The translations under genes and the position numbers were made by a program. A stretch of DNA of 64,000 bases from Sipunculus nudus (Eukaryota > Annelida > Sipuncula > Golfingiida > Sipunculidae): contig CM049321.1 in the NCBI GenBank assembly GCA_026874595.1, positions 23,369,979 to 23,433,978 of the forward strand. The letters are read 5' to 3'. A model generated the notes under the pieces. It did no database searches, was not told the DNA's origin, and saw only the letters and a program-made list of their open reading frames with translations. Positions 25,681 through 36,705 of the stretch are shown piece after piece (positions within the stretch are counted from its first letter, which is position 1; each line of letters opens with the position of its first letter).

Positions 25681-26876
25681 GTATGCAGCTAGATCCCCCA
25701 CAGTTTCCACAAGCCAGGGTGCATGATATGTGATATCTTTTTTGCATGTGCTTTTGAAGAGGCAAATACCTCACCACTTAACATAAACCAGACCATTCAT
25801 TAGCTGTTTTAGTATACTTTCTAACAACACCTACTAACCGAGAGTATTGGTCATTCCCTCTGTATCATGGCTGAATATCTAATTACTACAATATCAGTGC
25901 AACAGAATAGATCAGGTCCCCCCCCCCCCCCCCCCCAAAATGGATATCTTCTAGGGAACAATGTTTTTGTCCAGCAGTATGACAGGGGAACCATACATTC
26001 ATGTCTGGATAAAATATTTTTGCAGTTTCAGGACCTAAGGAAGAATATCTTACTCAGCAGTATTATATGAGAGATTGTGTACATTGACACTTTTATTGCA
26101 TAAAATTCTCTAATATGCAAATTAGTGGTTGCCATCATTTTCCTAGCCGTGACAACCAGCCTCAGTAGGCAATTGGATAATTGGGCTGGTAAGCCTAGTC
26201 GAGTTGTGATACAAGTAATATCGAGGAATCCAACGCAGTGGTCTTGCATCAGGTTGAATTCTTATTGTGGTAAACGTTCGCCCCATAATCTGAATATTAT
26301 GCTAAGAATGATGAATTAAAACAATAGTATACATGTGAGCTCACAACCCAAACTGAAACACTGTCTCCATGGACATTGGTCATTTCCTGTATTGTATGCA
26401 AGCTGCCTGCCTATTGTAACCCGTACGAGCCATGCCTGAGTTCATGCAGTCATAAATTCAACAAACAATGCTGAGGGTTTTACCAATGTGCCGGGTTAAA
26501 ACTGAACATTTTCGCACATATTTGGTACTACTCCTCCCCCAACACACCCGTTCAATAAACAGGACTAATAAAAAAGATGAATATTCTTATAATTTCTGTA
26601 TTAATTTTTTTGTTGAAACTTGAAAAATTTGCAGGATTTGAATCCTAATATTCAAATGTGATAAAATATTAGAAACTTTTGTAAGTGCTCACTGACATAT
26701 TTTAAGATTTATTGAGAGATAATTCTTTATTTACATTTCATATATTTCTCTTAAGGTTGACTGGCCCTTGATATGAATAAAACTATTATTTACTTAGTTA
26801 ATCAGGAAAATGGGATTAATTTTTTTGCTCATATGGCCTTATATTTAAATATTGAAAACATGATTACATACACACA
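25681..26876. other. Unassigned sequence with a poly(C) tract and a duplicated segment
   Basis: A run of 19 C occupies 25918-25936. The segment 26525-26870 (GTTCAATAAACAGGAC, GCAGGATTTGAATCCTAATATTC, GTAAGTGCTCACTGACAT) has a direct homologue at about 29190-29580. An acceptor-like site at 26017 followed by a short open phase-1 frame (SGPKEEYLTQQYYMRD) could be an exon, but support is too thin for a call. Confidence 0.35.
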
Positions 26877-27423
26877 TTTTTAGCTCAGCTGACTGTTAGT
26901 CATCTGAGCTATAGTCATAGTCCCTTGTCCATCTGTCTGGCCATCTGGCCGTGAACACGGCATAATTTAAAACTCTTGGACCTATGAATCCAAAATTTGG
27001 CATACAGTTAGATGTCCAAAAAATCTCCACCATATCCAATATTGAGTCACTATGACATTCATTCCTTTGAGATATTAAGGAAAAACCTCATTTTTCCATT
27101 AAAAACCCATTTTTGCACTTAATTCAAGGCTGCCTGATATAAAAACTACTGATCTGTTTTTGATTATATTTCATATGTACATGTTCCCCTATATATTTCC
27201 TCTAATCATACCAGATATTATGTCAGTATTGCTTTTTTTTTTTAGTCATGGGCCAACACATAATGCACTTTGTAAAAAAATCAGGAAATATATTTACTCA
27301 CTGACCATGAAAATTGCTGAAGCTAGAGACTTTTTTTCAAGGATATGACTTTATTAAAAACTGAATTTGCAATATTTTTAATTTATTTGCATAAATATAA
27401 AAATCCACCTTGGCCATGGAATG
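26877..27423 (+). mobile_element. Helentron-like non-autonomous element, type 1, left part
   Basis: The left hairpin starts at 26877. The body aligns with the 19474 element (AAAACTCTTGGACCTATGAATCCAAAATTTGGCATAC; GCTGAAGCTAGAGAC). It is interrupted by the next left end at 27424. Confidence 0.6.
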
Positions 27424-29020
27424 TTTTTTTTACCTCAGCTGACTGTTAGTCATCTGAGCTATAGTCGTTGTCCATTGTCTGTCTGTCTGTCCGTCCGTCC
27501 ATAGATGTGGCACGTTTTGAAACCGTAAGACCTATAGGAATCCAAAATTCCACATAATACTAGACGTCCACAAGATCTCCTACCAAGTTGAAAACTGGGT
27601 CTTTGCCACTTTGTTCCTTTGAGAAATTAAGGAAAAACCTAAATTTTTTATTACAGACCTATTTTCACACTTCAGGACTGCCTAATATCAAAACCACTGA
27701 ATCTGTTTTTCCTCATATTTACCATAAATATTCCTCTATATAGATCCTATGTACATGCCAGAAATTAGGTCTTTATTATATAACTGTATCCGCCAAAACA
27801 AAGTTTTGTGGATACTATGTTTTTGACCGGGTTCCGCTGCCGCCGTGTTTGTTTCCAGAGAACTTTTCTGAGACTACTGGACGGATTTTTTCGAAACTTG
27901 CACCAATTATCGGGTCACATGTGAACTGGTGCCTAACCTATTGGCCTTGACCTCTGACCTTTCCTCTCTGCCCAGTGACTGTTTGTGCATCTGTTTCCAC
28001 ACATAAACCCACATATCTCGGGAACCGTTTGACCAATCAAGAAAAAAACTTTATAAGTTTATAACATACACAAAAAATGGTGGGACCACCTGCAACCATG
28101 TTTGCACAGTGTCCATCTGTTCATCTGCCTTGGGTTTAAATCACTCATATCTCTGCAGTGGTTTGACTAATTCACCTGAAATTCGGCATGCATATACATC
28201 CTAGATAGCTTTCTTGATTTTTTGACAGGTGGTGCCACCTACATTCACGTTCACGCTGCAGACATCCAAGCTCATATCTCGGGAACCGTTTGACCAATCA
28301 GGAAAAAAAATTTATACAAAAGTAGCCCTTGGATAGCTTTATAACGTACACAAAAATGGTGGCGCCACCTGCAGCCATATTTGCACAGTGTCCATCTGTT
28401 TGTCTGCCTTGGGTTAAAATCACCCATATCTCTGCAGTGGTTTGACCAAATTACCTAAAATTCGGCATGCGTATACATCCTAGATAGCTTTCTTATTTTT
28501 TTGACAGGTGGCGCCACTTATATTCATGTTCACGTTGTAGACATCCATGCGTATATCTCCGGATTCGTTCAACCAAGGAGGGAAAAAAATTGTCGACTAC
28601 CCGTATTCTAGTTTTTAATAAATAGTTAAACTCTTATATCATTTGTGCTAGTGCTACTCTTGGGCATAGGTAACCTGTAATTATTGAATAACTGTAAACT
28701 CCGTTATTAAAAGCATGATAATTAACATGACTTATAGTGGACATTTTTTTTTTTCAAATACTTCTGCTGCAATGTAGGTAAAGTTATTAGGCAAAGTCAA
28801 AACCTGTGTGACAATAGCGCTCTTTTTCCAAATGACACCAGCCCTCTTCCCTCTCCAAGATTTTTTATAAAGATCTTTACATATCTTCAGTTAAATGCCA
28901 TCATCCTTATAAATTATCATATATTACAACACAAAACTAACATTTGTCTTATCCTTCTTCCAAATCATATTTTATGATCATAAATAAAAGTTGAGTGCCA
29001 TGACCCATAGGTCATTTGTT
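27424..29020 (+). mobile_element. Helentron-like element, type 1, split by a second element
   Basis: Left hairpin at 27424-27464 (here TTTTACCTCAG). The right end GAGTGCCATGACCCATAGGTCATTTGTTT ends at about 29020. The body is interrupted at about 27781 and resumes at about 28612 with TTTTAATAAATAGTTAAACTC, which aligns to the 19474 element near 21430. Confidence 0.65.
27781..28612 (+). mobile_element. Nested repeat element with hairpin start and ~270-bp internal duplication
   Basis: It starts with a hairpin (GTATCCGCCAAAACAAAG then TTTTGTGGATAC, about 27787-27816). Two copies of a module follow: CATATCTCGGGAACCGTTTGACCAATCA, then CACAGTGTCCATCTGTT, CTGCCTTGGGTT, GCAGTGGTTTGAC and ATTCGGCATGC, with spacing of about 270 bp. 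Several copies of an AGGTGGCGCCACCT-like palindrome occur. It ends near ACCCGTATTCTAG. No protein is encoded. The family is not named here. Confidence 0.6.
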
Positions 29021-29121
29021 TACATCAAGCCAGTGGTATGCAGTGTTATGTAACTGCTTCACTCCTGGCCAGCTCCTCTGTCTGGATCAGGCTGTCTGGA
29101 GTAACTACCACAAAGAGCCTT

Positions 29122-29132
29122 TTCTCTCTCTC

Positions 29133-29178
<46 letters not shown>
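29122..29178. repeat. (CT)n microsatellite
   Basis: A nearly pure CT run. The Leu/Ser-rich open frames over it are artefacts. Confidence 0.95.
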
Positions 29179-29180
<2 letters not shown>

Positions 29181-29599
29181 CCCTATCCTGTTGACATGCC
29201 TGTTCAATAAACAAGACAAATCTTATAATATCACATTTTTTAGCAACCAGCAGGATTATAAAGAAGATGACTCATAATTTCAATGCTAAATTCAATTTTT
29301 TTTGTTGAAACTTGACTAATTTTGAATTAAAAAAAAATTCAGGATTTGAATCCTAACATTCAAATGTGATAAAATATTTGGATCTAGTGTAAGTGCTCAT
29401 TGACATTTTAAAATTAAATAAGATATAAATACTTTGTAGCACTTCATTAATAGCTCTAATATATTAAGTTGCCAGGGCTTTAATATGAATAACACTGTAA
29501 ATCAGAAATATTGGGCAAATATTTGTGGTATTAATTTTAAGCTCATATTGCCATTTATTTAACTGTTTAAACCTTAATAAGATAAATAAAATTAAATAA

Positions 29600-30310
29600 A
29601 ATTCACACTTCTTTCGTTTATGAAATGTATCCTTTCATATAACATTTAGGCTCATGTTTGCCTTATTGCATCATTAAATGGTTTTAGGCTAAAAGTTTTG
29701 TTTATAACACAGTGCAAATGCGATTTATATATACCTAATTGGCTTGTTTAAACATACATAAATTTTGTTTATGCTCATTTAAATTTTTACAGCAATTTAT
29801 CTCAGTTGATATATTAATGTTTATTATTTAAACCTTGGCTCAAGTCAATTATTCTGTAATTTTCAGGGTTTCATTTTAGGGGGGCCATTTACTCATGGCT
29901 TATCAACTGCTAATATATATCAAAAACCAAAACGAATTTTGCATTTGGTAAAATTTTCCAAAATTCAGCTGAGTGATGTGACCCATGGGTCCCTTAATTG
30001 TTTGTCTATGAACTGTATCCTTTCATATAACACTTAAGCCTATTTATTCCTTGTTGCATCACTATATGGTTTCAAGCCTCAAGTTTCATTTATTTAACAG
30101 TGCATATGCAATTTATACCAAATTTTTACAGCATTTTATCTCAGTTGATAAATTAATGTTTATTATTATACTTGGCTCATGTCCATATTCTATAATTAAT
30201 AAGGTTTCATCTTGGCAGGGCCTTTTCCCCTTAGCTTTACAAATGCTAATATATATAAAAAAAAAAAACCCAAAGAAATAATTTTCCAAAACTCAGCTGA
30301 GAGATGTTTA
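29600..30310 (+). repeat. Direct duplication (~370 bp offset) with a Helentron-like right end
   Basis: TGTATCCTTTCATATAACA..TAGGC and GTGCAAATGCGATTTATA at about 29626-29730 recur at about 30012-30120. The first copy ends with a right terminus (ATTCAGCTGAGTGATGTG then ACCCATGGGTCCCTTAATT, about 29963-29999). The second copy breaks in the middle of the same terminus (ACTCAGCTGAGAGATG, about 30291). Confidence 0.55.
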
Positions 30311-30539
30311 TCTTGACTGTTTCTTCCTCTACTGAGGACAGGTGTTGCCACCTGTATTTTCTTATGTTTTTAATTCATTTCTATTATTTTGAAAATAAAA
30401 AAAATTATTGACACGATCAGGTCAATAATTACACTAACTTTGGTTTCATCTGGCTGCCCTACAGTAATCACCATGTTTGTCCTTCCACAAATTTGTTTCT
30501 AGATGGTAACTCCAGTTTGGGTTGACATTTGGGTTTTAT

Positions 30540-31300
30540 ACTTTACTTACTTATGTAAGAACTTTATTGAATCTGAGGTCATGAGGAATAATAATAACCC
30601 CCCCCCCCCCAGAATAATAAAAAAATACCATACAAAAGCTCCAGTATCTGAACAACTAATGCATTGATCAATAGGATTATGTGCATGCATCTTCATCATG
30701 GAGTGTTTCAGCGGTTTATTTAAAGATGCAGTCATCTGTCAACAGGGCACAAATCGTAACTACTTTTACTCGACATCCTGGGAAGTCCATGAAAAGTCTC
30801 CTTGGAAACCTGAAACTAGGTCACTGTTGTCCATATCCTATGAGCTATGCCCAGGTCAGAAGTACCCCCAGAATATTAAAAATTTGATACAAAAGCACCA
30901 GTATCTGAACAACTAATGCATTGATCACCATGATTCTTTGCATGCAAATTGAACATGGAGTGTTTCATCAGTTCCTGCAGACTGGTGGTGCCACTATTTT
31001 TTTCTAATTTTAACACATATTTTTCTCATTTTTGACACCTTTAAATATGTGGTCATCCGTTAACAGGGCACAAATCATAATGTTGGTCCTAGAATCTTCT
31101 TACTTGACATCCAGGGAGGTTGATGAAAAACTCTCCTTGCCAATCAGAAATTAGGTCTCAGTTACATATATTCTCCTTGCTATGGGGCTTATAAGCTCAC
31201 CCAAGATTAATTGAAAATTTGATACCAAAGCAGGGCACAATTCATAACCATTGGACATAGAATCTTCTTACTTGACATTCTGAGGGTTTCTCAAAAGTTC
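30540..31300 (+). mobile_element. Fragment of the type 2 tandem-module element
   Basis: Three partial copies of the 22167-24742 internal module: CATCTGTCAACAGGGCACAAATCG (about 30731), CATCCGTTAACAGGGCACAAATC (about 31053) and GCAGGGCACAATTCATAACC (about 31230). Each is followed by the AATCTTCTTACTTGACAT and AGGTC.C.GTT phrases. A 13-C run lies at 30598-30610. No left hairpin is seen. Confidence 0.65.
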
Positions 31301-31308
31301 TCCTGAGA

Positions 31309-31470
31309 AAGCCGTGGCTCAGCGATGCACAGAGTTCAACGCACTATGATTTTGTTGACACCTTTGATCGCGCCCAGTCCACTGTTTTTAGGCAAATGGT
31401 TTCAGGGCAGGGGGAACATGTAATACATTTATTTTAATGGGAGAAGCTATTTTTCATGATAATTCAACAA
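31309..31470 (+). repeat. Possible tRNA-derived SINE head
   Basis: CCGTGGCTCAGCGATG resembles a pol III A box (TGGCTCAGCGA), and CCTTTGATCGCGCCC about 40 bases on resembles a weak B box. The stretch is distinctly GC-richer than its surroundings. One frame is also open for about 45 codons (KPWLSDAQ... to TAA), so a lost exon cannot be excluded. Confidence 0.3.
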
Positions 31471-31899
31471 GCTTTATAGGTGATTGGGCACCCTTAACAC
31501 TGAACAAAACCATTTTAATAGTAATAATTCACAATCATGAGGCAGACACACATTAATACATAAATATACATAAATCTCACAGAAAAATAGTTATGGTTAA
31601 TCAATGGGTTTCAACCTTGGACATTCTGTTTTTCAGACCTGGGTAGAGATTGACCATATCAATTTTTTTTAAATTATCATTTTGCCCATTTCACACTTTT
31701 TGGACAGAATAGTATTAACTCATTTATTGAAATTACTAATCCATTAATTACAAGTTGAGATCCATGCGTTTAAATTTCTGTTACAAATTTTCATTCACTC
31801 AACCTGTGGAATTTGGATGTATTGCAGGGCACTAATTGTAATAATTGGAACACCACATGGGTGATTAGGTCACTATTGCCTTTTTGGCTTATTTTACAG

Positions 31900-32022
31900 A
31901 ATTTGTAGAGTTCCTCAAGACAACCAGTACGAAAAATATTGTAGCCAGTACCAATATATCAGTCAGCTGGAATGATGCCTGGGTGACCTCTTTCAGTGTA
32001 GAAACACCTATAGTTGTTCGCT
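31900..32022 (+). CDS. Penultimate exon of an unidentified host gene
   Basis: The acceptor TTTTTGGCTTATTTTACAG precedes a 123-bp open segment, with a donor CGCT|GTATGT after it. In phase 1 it reads FVEFLKTTSTKNIVASTN then ISVSWNDAWVTSFSVETP then IVVR, 40 complete codons with no stop and mixed residue composition. Exit phase 1 joins exactly to the next exon at 32294 (T|GC gives Cys). No domain is recognised. The Ser/Thr/Asn-rich, beta-strand-like character would suit an extracellular domain, but that is a guess. Upstream exons lie in the repeat-filled DNA to the left, possibly including the 14-16.7 kb segments, and could not be linked. Confidence 0.55.
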
Positions 32023-32293
32023 GTATGTTGTTATGCATGAATGAAGGGAAGGGGGTCCTGTAAGACTGTTTGCAGGAATGCTATGTTTTCCTGCCATTAA
32101 ATAAGTATTGGACTGTAAATATACATTAATAAATATATATAAAAAAAGGATTTGTATTGTTCCCAATACTTGAAGAGTACGAGCAACTTTAACAATGCTC
32201 CTATGAAATTACTGAATACAAAATGGATGAAGTCGATTTAAAGTAATTGAATATATATATATATATTACAATTAACTTACTTTTCTTTTATAG

Positions 32294-32367
32294 GCCGTGT
32301 AAAACCTGAAAGAAGAAAGGCTGAGAGGGATCAAGAGTGGTATCACACAGAAATACTTGAACTCTGA
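32294..32367 (+). CDS. Terminal exon of the same unidentified gene
   Basis: Acceptor CTTTTCTTTTATAG. The phase 1 frame continues RVKPERRKAERDQEW then YHTEILEL and stops at TGA 32365-32367. A charged, Arg/Lys/Glu-rich C-terminus follows the hydrophobic/Ser-rich preceding exon. A 3' untranslated region of about 340 bases leads to an AATAAA signal. The agreement of phase, splice sites, stop and poly(A) signal supports a real gene end. Confidence 0.55.
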
Positions 32368-32705
32368 GAGTACTACAAGTACTCTGACTCTGTTGTAAAA
32401 TAAATAAATAATTTAAATGTCTTTTAGTATTTTGTTGAATACATGAAGAGAACGTTTGGTTGGTACCTTTCTGTTGGTAAATGGATTTGACAAATGGATG
32501 ATCTCCTATTTTTGCCGGAAAACAATAGATATGACTGGAAACCACTGTCATGGTCAGATTTATGATTAAAGCTATGCACATGCACTCATCAATTTTAACA
32601 CTTCATTGAAAATGTCTTCCACAGACTGAAATGGAAAATACACCTGCGGTCTAATCAGAAGCTGAAGTATTGCCAGTTATATGAAAGCCTACTCTGTGCT
32701 GTATA

Positions 32706-32711
32706 AATAAA
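32706..32711 (+). terminator. Poly(A) signal AATAAA for the gene ending at 32367
   Basis: AATAAA within TGTATAAATAAAGTACAATG, followed by T/GT-rich sequence. It lies 339 bases after the stop codon. Confidence 0.5.
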
Positions 32712-32959
32712 GTACAATGTACTATCTTTTAAAATGTATTAATGTATGTGGATTAATCATGCCGGTTCACACGGTCGGTGACAGATCATAAGAATTGTCA
32801 ACATGTTGATAACTTGTTGAATCATCAAGATATTGGTTAAAATACTCGAAACTGTTTAACAGAATTAATGTTAACTTGATATGAACAATTTTTCAATGGA
32901 CTTACTCCGAGTGAACAAATATTAGGATATATCGAGTATACACCTTTTCCGGTATTTTT

Positions 32960-35294
32960 GTACCTTAGCAATATATTTTTTTATGTTTTAAGAATATCGT
33001 TAATATGTTATCATTATACTTAGGAGCAAACATTGATGGGATGTATTCCCAACGTAACTGCGACAACATTGTGAAACGTTGTAGATTCATGAGAAAATCG
33101 TCGACAAAGAAGGTGTTATCTTACGTTAAATATTCCGTAGATAAAACCACATTTATGTGACCAAAGAACGTTAACAAAAATGTTGCTAACACTTTATTAA
33201 ACTAAGAGCAAATATGTATGAGACATTCCCAGCGTATCTACAAAGATAAAGTGAAACTTTTCATACAAGTAATAAAAACTATGAAGAACGTTAGGGTTTA
33301 CGATCAAAGTCCGTACATAAAACCATACATTAGTATGTGCTAAGAACGTTCTAACAGAAACGTTTCTAACATGTTATCATTATACCTAAGAACAAACGTC
33401 GGTTAGACGTATTCCCAACATTACTGCAACGATTATATGAAACATTGCGGACACGTTATAAAAACGCAACAAAGAACGTTTGGCTTCGCGTTCAAAGTCC
33501 GTACATAAAACCATACATTTTTGCGTGCACAGAACGTTTTAACGGAAATGTTTCCTACACGTTAGCATTATACTAAGACCAAACGTTTTTGACACGTATT
33601 CTTAACGTAACTACAACGACTTGATGAAACGTTGCAAAAACGTAATAAAAACAACGACAACAAACGTTTTATTTTATTTTCAAAGTCCGTACACAAAACC
33701 ATACATTTTTGCGTGCACAGAACGTTTTAACAGAAATGTTGCTTACACGTTAGCATTATACTAATAGCAAACGTTTATTAGACGTATTCTTAACACTACT
33801 ACAACGACTTGATGAACGTCGCAAACACGTATTTAAAACAATGACAACGAACGTTTGATTTTACGTCCACAGTCCGTAAATAAAACCATACATTTTTGCG
33901 TGCACAAAACGTTTTAACGGAAATGTTGCTTACACGTTAGCATTATACTAATAGCAAACGTTTATGAGGCGTATTCTTAACATAAATACAACGACTGGAT
34001 GACCGTTGCAAACACGTAATGAAAACAACGACAACGAACGTTTGATTTTATGTTCAAAGTCCGTACACAAAACCATACATTTTTGCGTGCACAGAACGGT
34101 TTAACAGAAATGTTGCTTACACGTTAGCATTATACTAATAGCAAACGTTTATGAGACGTTTTCCTAACATTACTACAACGACTTGATGACCGTTGCAAAC
34201 ACGTTATAAAAACAACGACAACGAACGTTTGATTTTACGTTCACAGTCCGTACATAAAACCATACATTTTTGCGTGCACAAAACGTTTTAACGGAAATGT
34301 TGCTTACACGTTAGCATTATACTAATAGCAAACGTTTATGAGGCGTATTCTTAACATAAATACAACGACTGGATGACCGTTGCAAACACGTAATGAAAAC
34401 AACGACAACGAACGTTTGATTTTATGTTCAAAGTCCGTACACAAAACCATACATTTTTGCGTGCACAGAACGTTTTAACAGAAATGTTGCTTACACGTTA
34501 GCATTATACTAATAGCAAACGTTTATGAGACGTTTTCCTAACATTACTACAACGACTTGATGACCGTTGCAAACACGTTATAAAAACAACGACAACGAAC
34601 GTTTGATTTTACGTTCACAGTCCGTACATAAAACCATACATTTTTGCGTGCACAGAACGTTTTAACAGATAGTTGCTTACACGTTATCATTATACTAATA
34701 GCAAACGTTTATAAGACGTATTCTTAACATAATTACAACGACTTGATGACCGTTGCAAACACGTACTGAAAACAACGACAACGAACGTTTGATTTTATGT
34801 TCAAAGTACGTACACAAAACCATACATTTTTGCGTGCACAGAACGTTTTAACAGAAATGTTGCTTACACGTCAGCATTATACTAATAGCGAACGTTTATC
34901 AGACGTTTTCCTTTCATTACTACAACGACTTGATGACCGTTGCAAACACGTAATAAAAACTACGACAACGAACGTTTGATTTTACGTTCACAGACCGTAC
35001 ATAAAACCATACATTTTTGCGTGCACAGAACGTTTAAACAGAAATGTTGCTTACACGTTAGCATTGTACTAGGAGCAAACGTTTATGAGATGTATTCCTA
35101 ACATAACTACAACGACTTGATAAAACGTTGCAAACACGTAATAAAAACAACGGCAACGAACGTCTGATTTTACGTTCACAGTCCGTACATAAAACCATAC
35201 ATTTTTGCGTGCACAGAACGTTTCAAAATAATGTTATCCGAACCTAACTAAAATGTTGTGAGGACGTTTTTAGAACGCATTATTGTTTGCAGGG
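32960..35294. repeat. AACGTT-rich satellite, ~187-bp units, dimeric higher-order repeat
   Basis: About 12 units. The conserved block is CCGTACATAAAACCATACAT then TTTTGCGTGCACAGAACG, with TTAGCATTATACTAATAGC then AAACGTTTATGAGACG, and ACAACGACTTGATGACCGTT. Between about 33890 and 34970 two unit types alternate (ATGTTCAAAGTCCGTACAC versus ACGTTCACAGTCCGTACAT), giving a dimer of about 374 bp; two neighbouring dimers are almost identical. Outer units are more diverged. The right border is ATTGTTTGCAGGG at about 35294, immediately before helicase-coding sequence. Confidence 0.9.
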
Positions 35295-36705
35295 TCATAT
35301 CCATCAGGAACTACTCATTTGTTTACAAACAATACATGTGTCGACAATCATAATATGCAAATTTTTGAGTGTACAAACACAACTAAAGTAATAATTACTG
35401 CAACTGACACAGTAATAACAGATGTGACAGATGATGTGAAGAAAGATATACTTTCAAGAATGCCAGATAATCCATCAAAAACTACAGGACTGCTGAAAAC
35501 GCTTCAAATTGCTGTTGGTTTACCATATGATTTCACCTGTAATGTTGCAGTTCAAGATGGAATCACCAATGGTTGTTCTTGTATATTGAAGCACATAAAC
35601 TACCTGAATAGCAAAACTGTGCCAAGCATTCTTTGGGTTCAGTTTGAGGATTCAAATATTGGCTCAGACGCCAGAAGAAATTAAGCTGCCTTTTACACTC
35701 CATCTATATCCAAAAAATGGACACCACTATTCTTCACCAAGCGCACATTCCATACAGGCAGGAGACATATACTAGTAACTCGTTCTCAGTATCCATTAAA
35801 AATCGGTGCAGCAAAAACAATATGCAAAGCTCAAGGCAGTTCACTTGATCAGGTGGTTGTAGATATGACAAGTACCAGAAAAATGAGGCATGCACATTAT
35901 GTTGCATTGAGCAGGGCAAGAAATATGGACGGCTTGCATGTATTGAATTTAGATGAAAACAAAATATCAACTGATCCACAAGTAACAAATGAAATGGTCA
36001 GGCTACGTGATGATGCTAAACTTGCTCTTAATTTCTTACCACCAACATCTGTACCAACCAATACACTGAAGATAATATACCATAACACAAGATCTCTTCA
36101 TTTGCATTTTAAAGATGTGATTTCTGATTGTCATATCCTTAATACCCATAGCATTGCTTTGGCTGAAACTCGTTTGTGTTTTTTTGATACTGATGATTCA
36201 TATTGTATACCAAATTTCCAACTGATACGAAATGATCATCAAACAACAGATTCAACATGTCCATCAAAAAGACCACACTATGGATTAGCATTCTATATCC
36301 ACAAAGACCTCTACCCATTCACTGAAGTCCATCATCATTGGTAAATACTCCAAGCTCTTCCTTACAACTGATTAGTGTGTATAGATCCCCTCAGTCAAAA
36401 CTGTCTGACTTTTGGTCAAAGCTTTCCCAGCTTATGACACATGTTGATATCCAAAAACCATTGTTAGTTATTGGAGATTTTAATACAGATATTAGTAAAC
36501 AAAACAATATGTCAGCCTTGAATGATCTTTCTCATCTTTTACACTGTCAACAACTTATAACAGAAAAGATATTAACTGATTATGTCTTATTGATCTGGTG
36601 TTTTCTAACTTCCCTGATGCTACAACCTCAACAATAGAGGCTACATGGTCTGATCATAAAATTTTGTTCACTATTGTTCCAAAGAGTGTTTTCCAGTTTC
36701 ATCTT
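35283..36705 (+). pseudogene. Decayed Helentron helicase C-terminus fused to an AP-type endonuclease
   Basis: This is the end of a Pif1-like helicase followed by an exonuclease-endonuclease-phosphatase domain, the arrangement of Helentron rolling-circle transposons. Helicase motifs are THLFTNN, NVAVQDGITNG, ILWVQFED, AKTICKAQGSSLDQVVVD and HYVALSRARNMDGLHVL. The endonuclease follows without a break: IIYHNTRSLHLHFKDV, IALAETRL, then after a frameshift near 36340 ISVYRSPQ, LLVIGDFNTDIS, and after another shift near 36580 IDLVFSNFPD and WSDHKILF. One in-frame TAA (35682-35684) lies within the helicase. The replication-initiator part and upstream helicase motifs are absent, so the coding region is inactive. 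Confidence 0.9.

Noticed and set aside
29016-29277. Ser/Leu-rich open frames
   Set aside because: A product of the (CT)n microsatellite.
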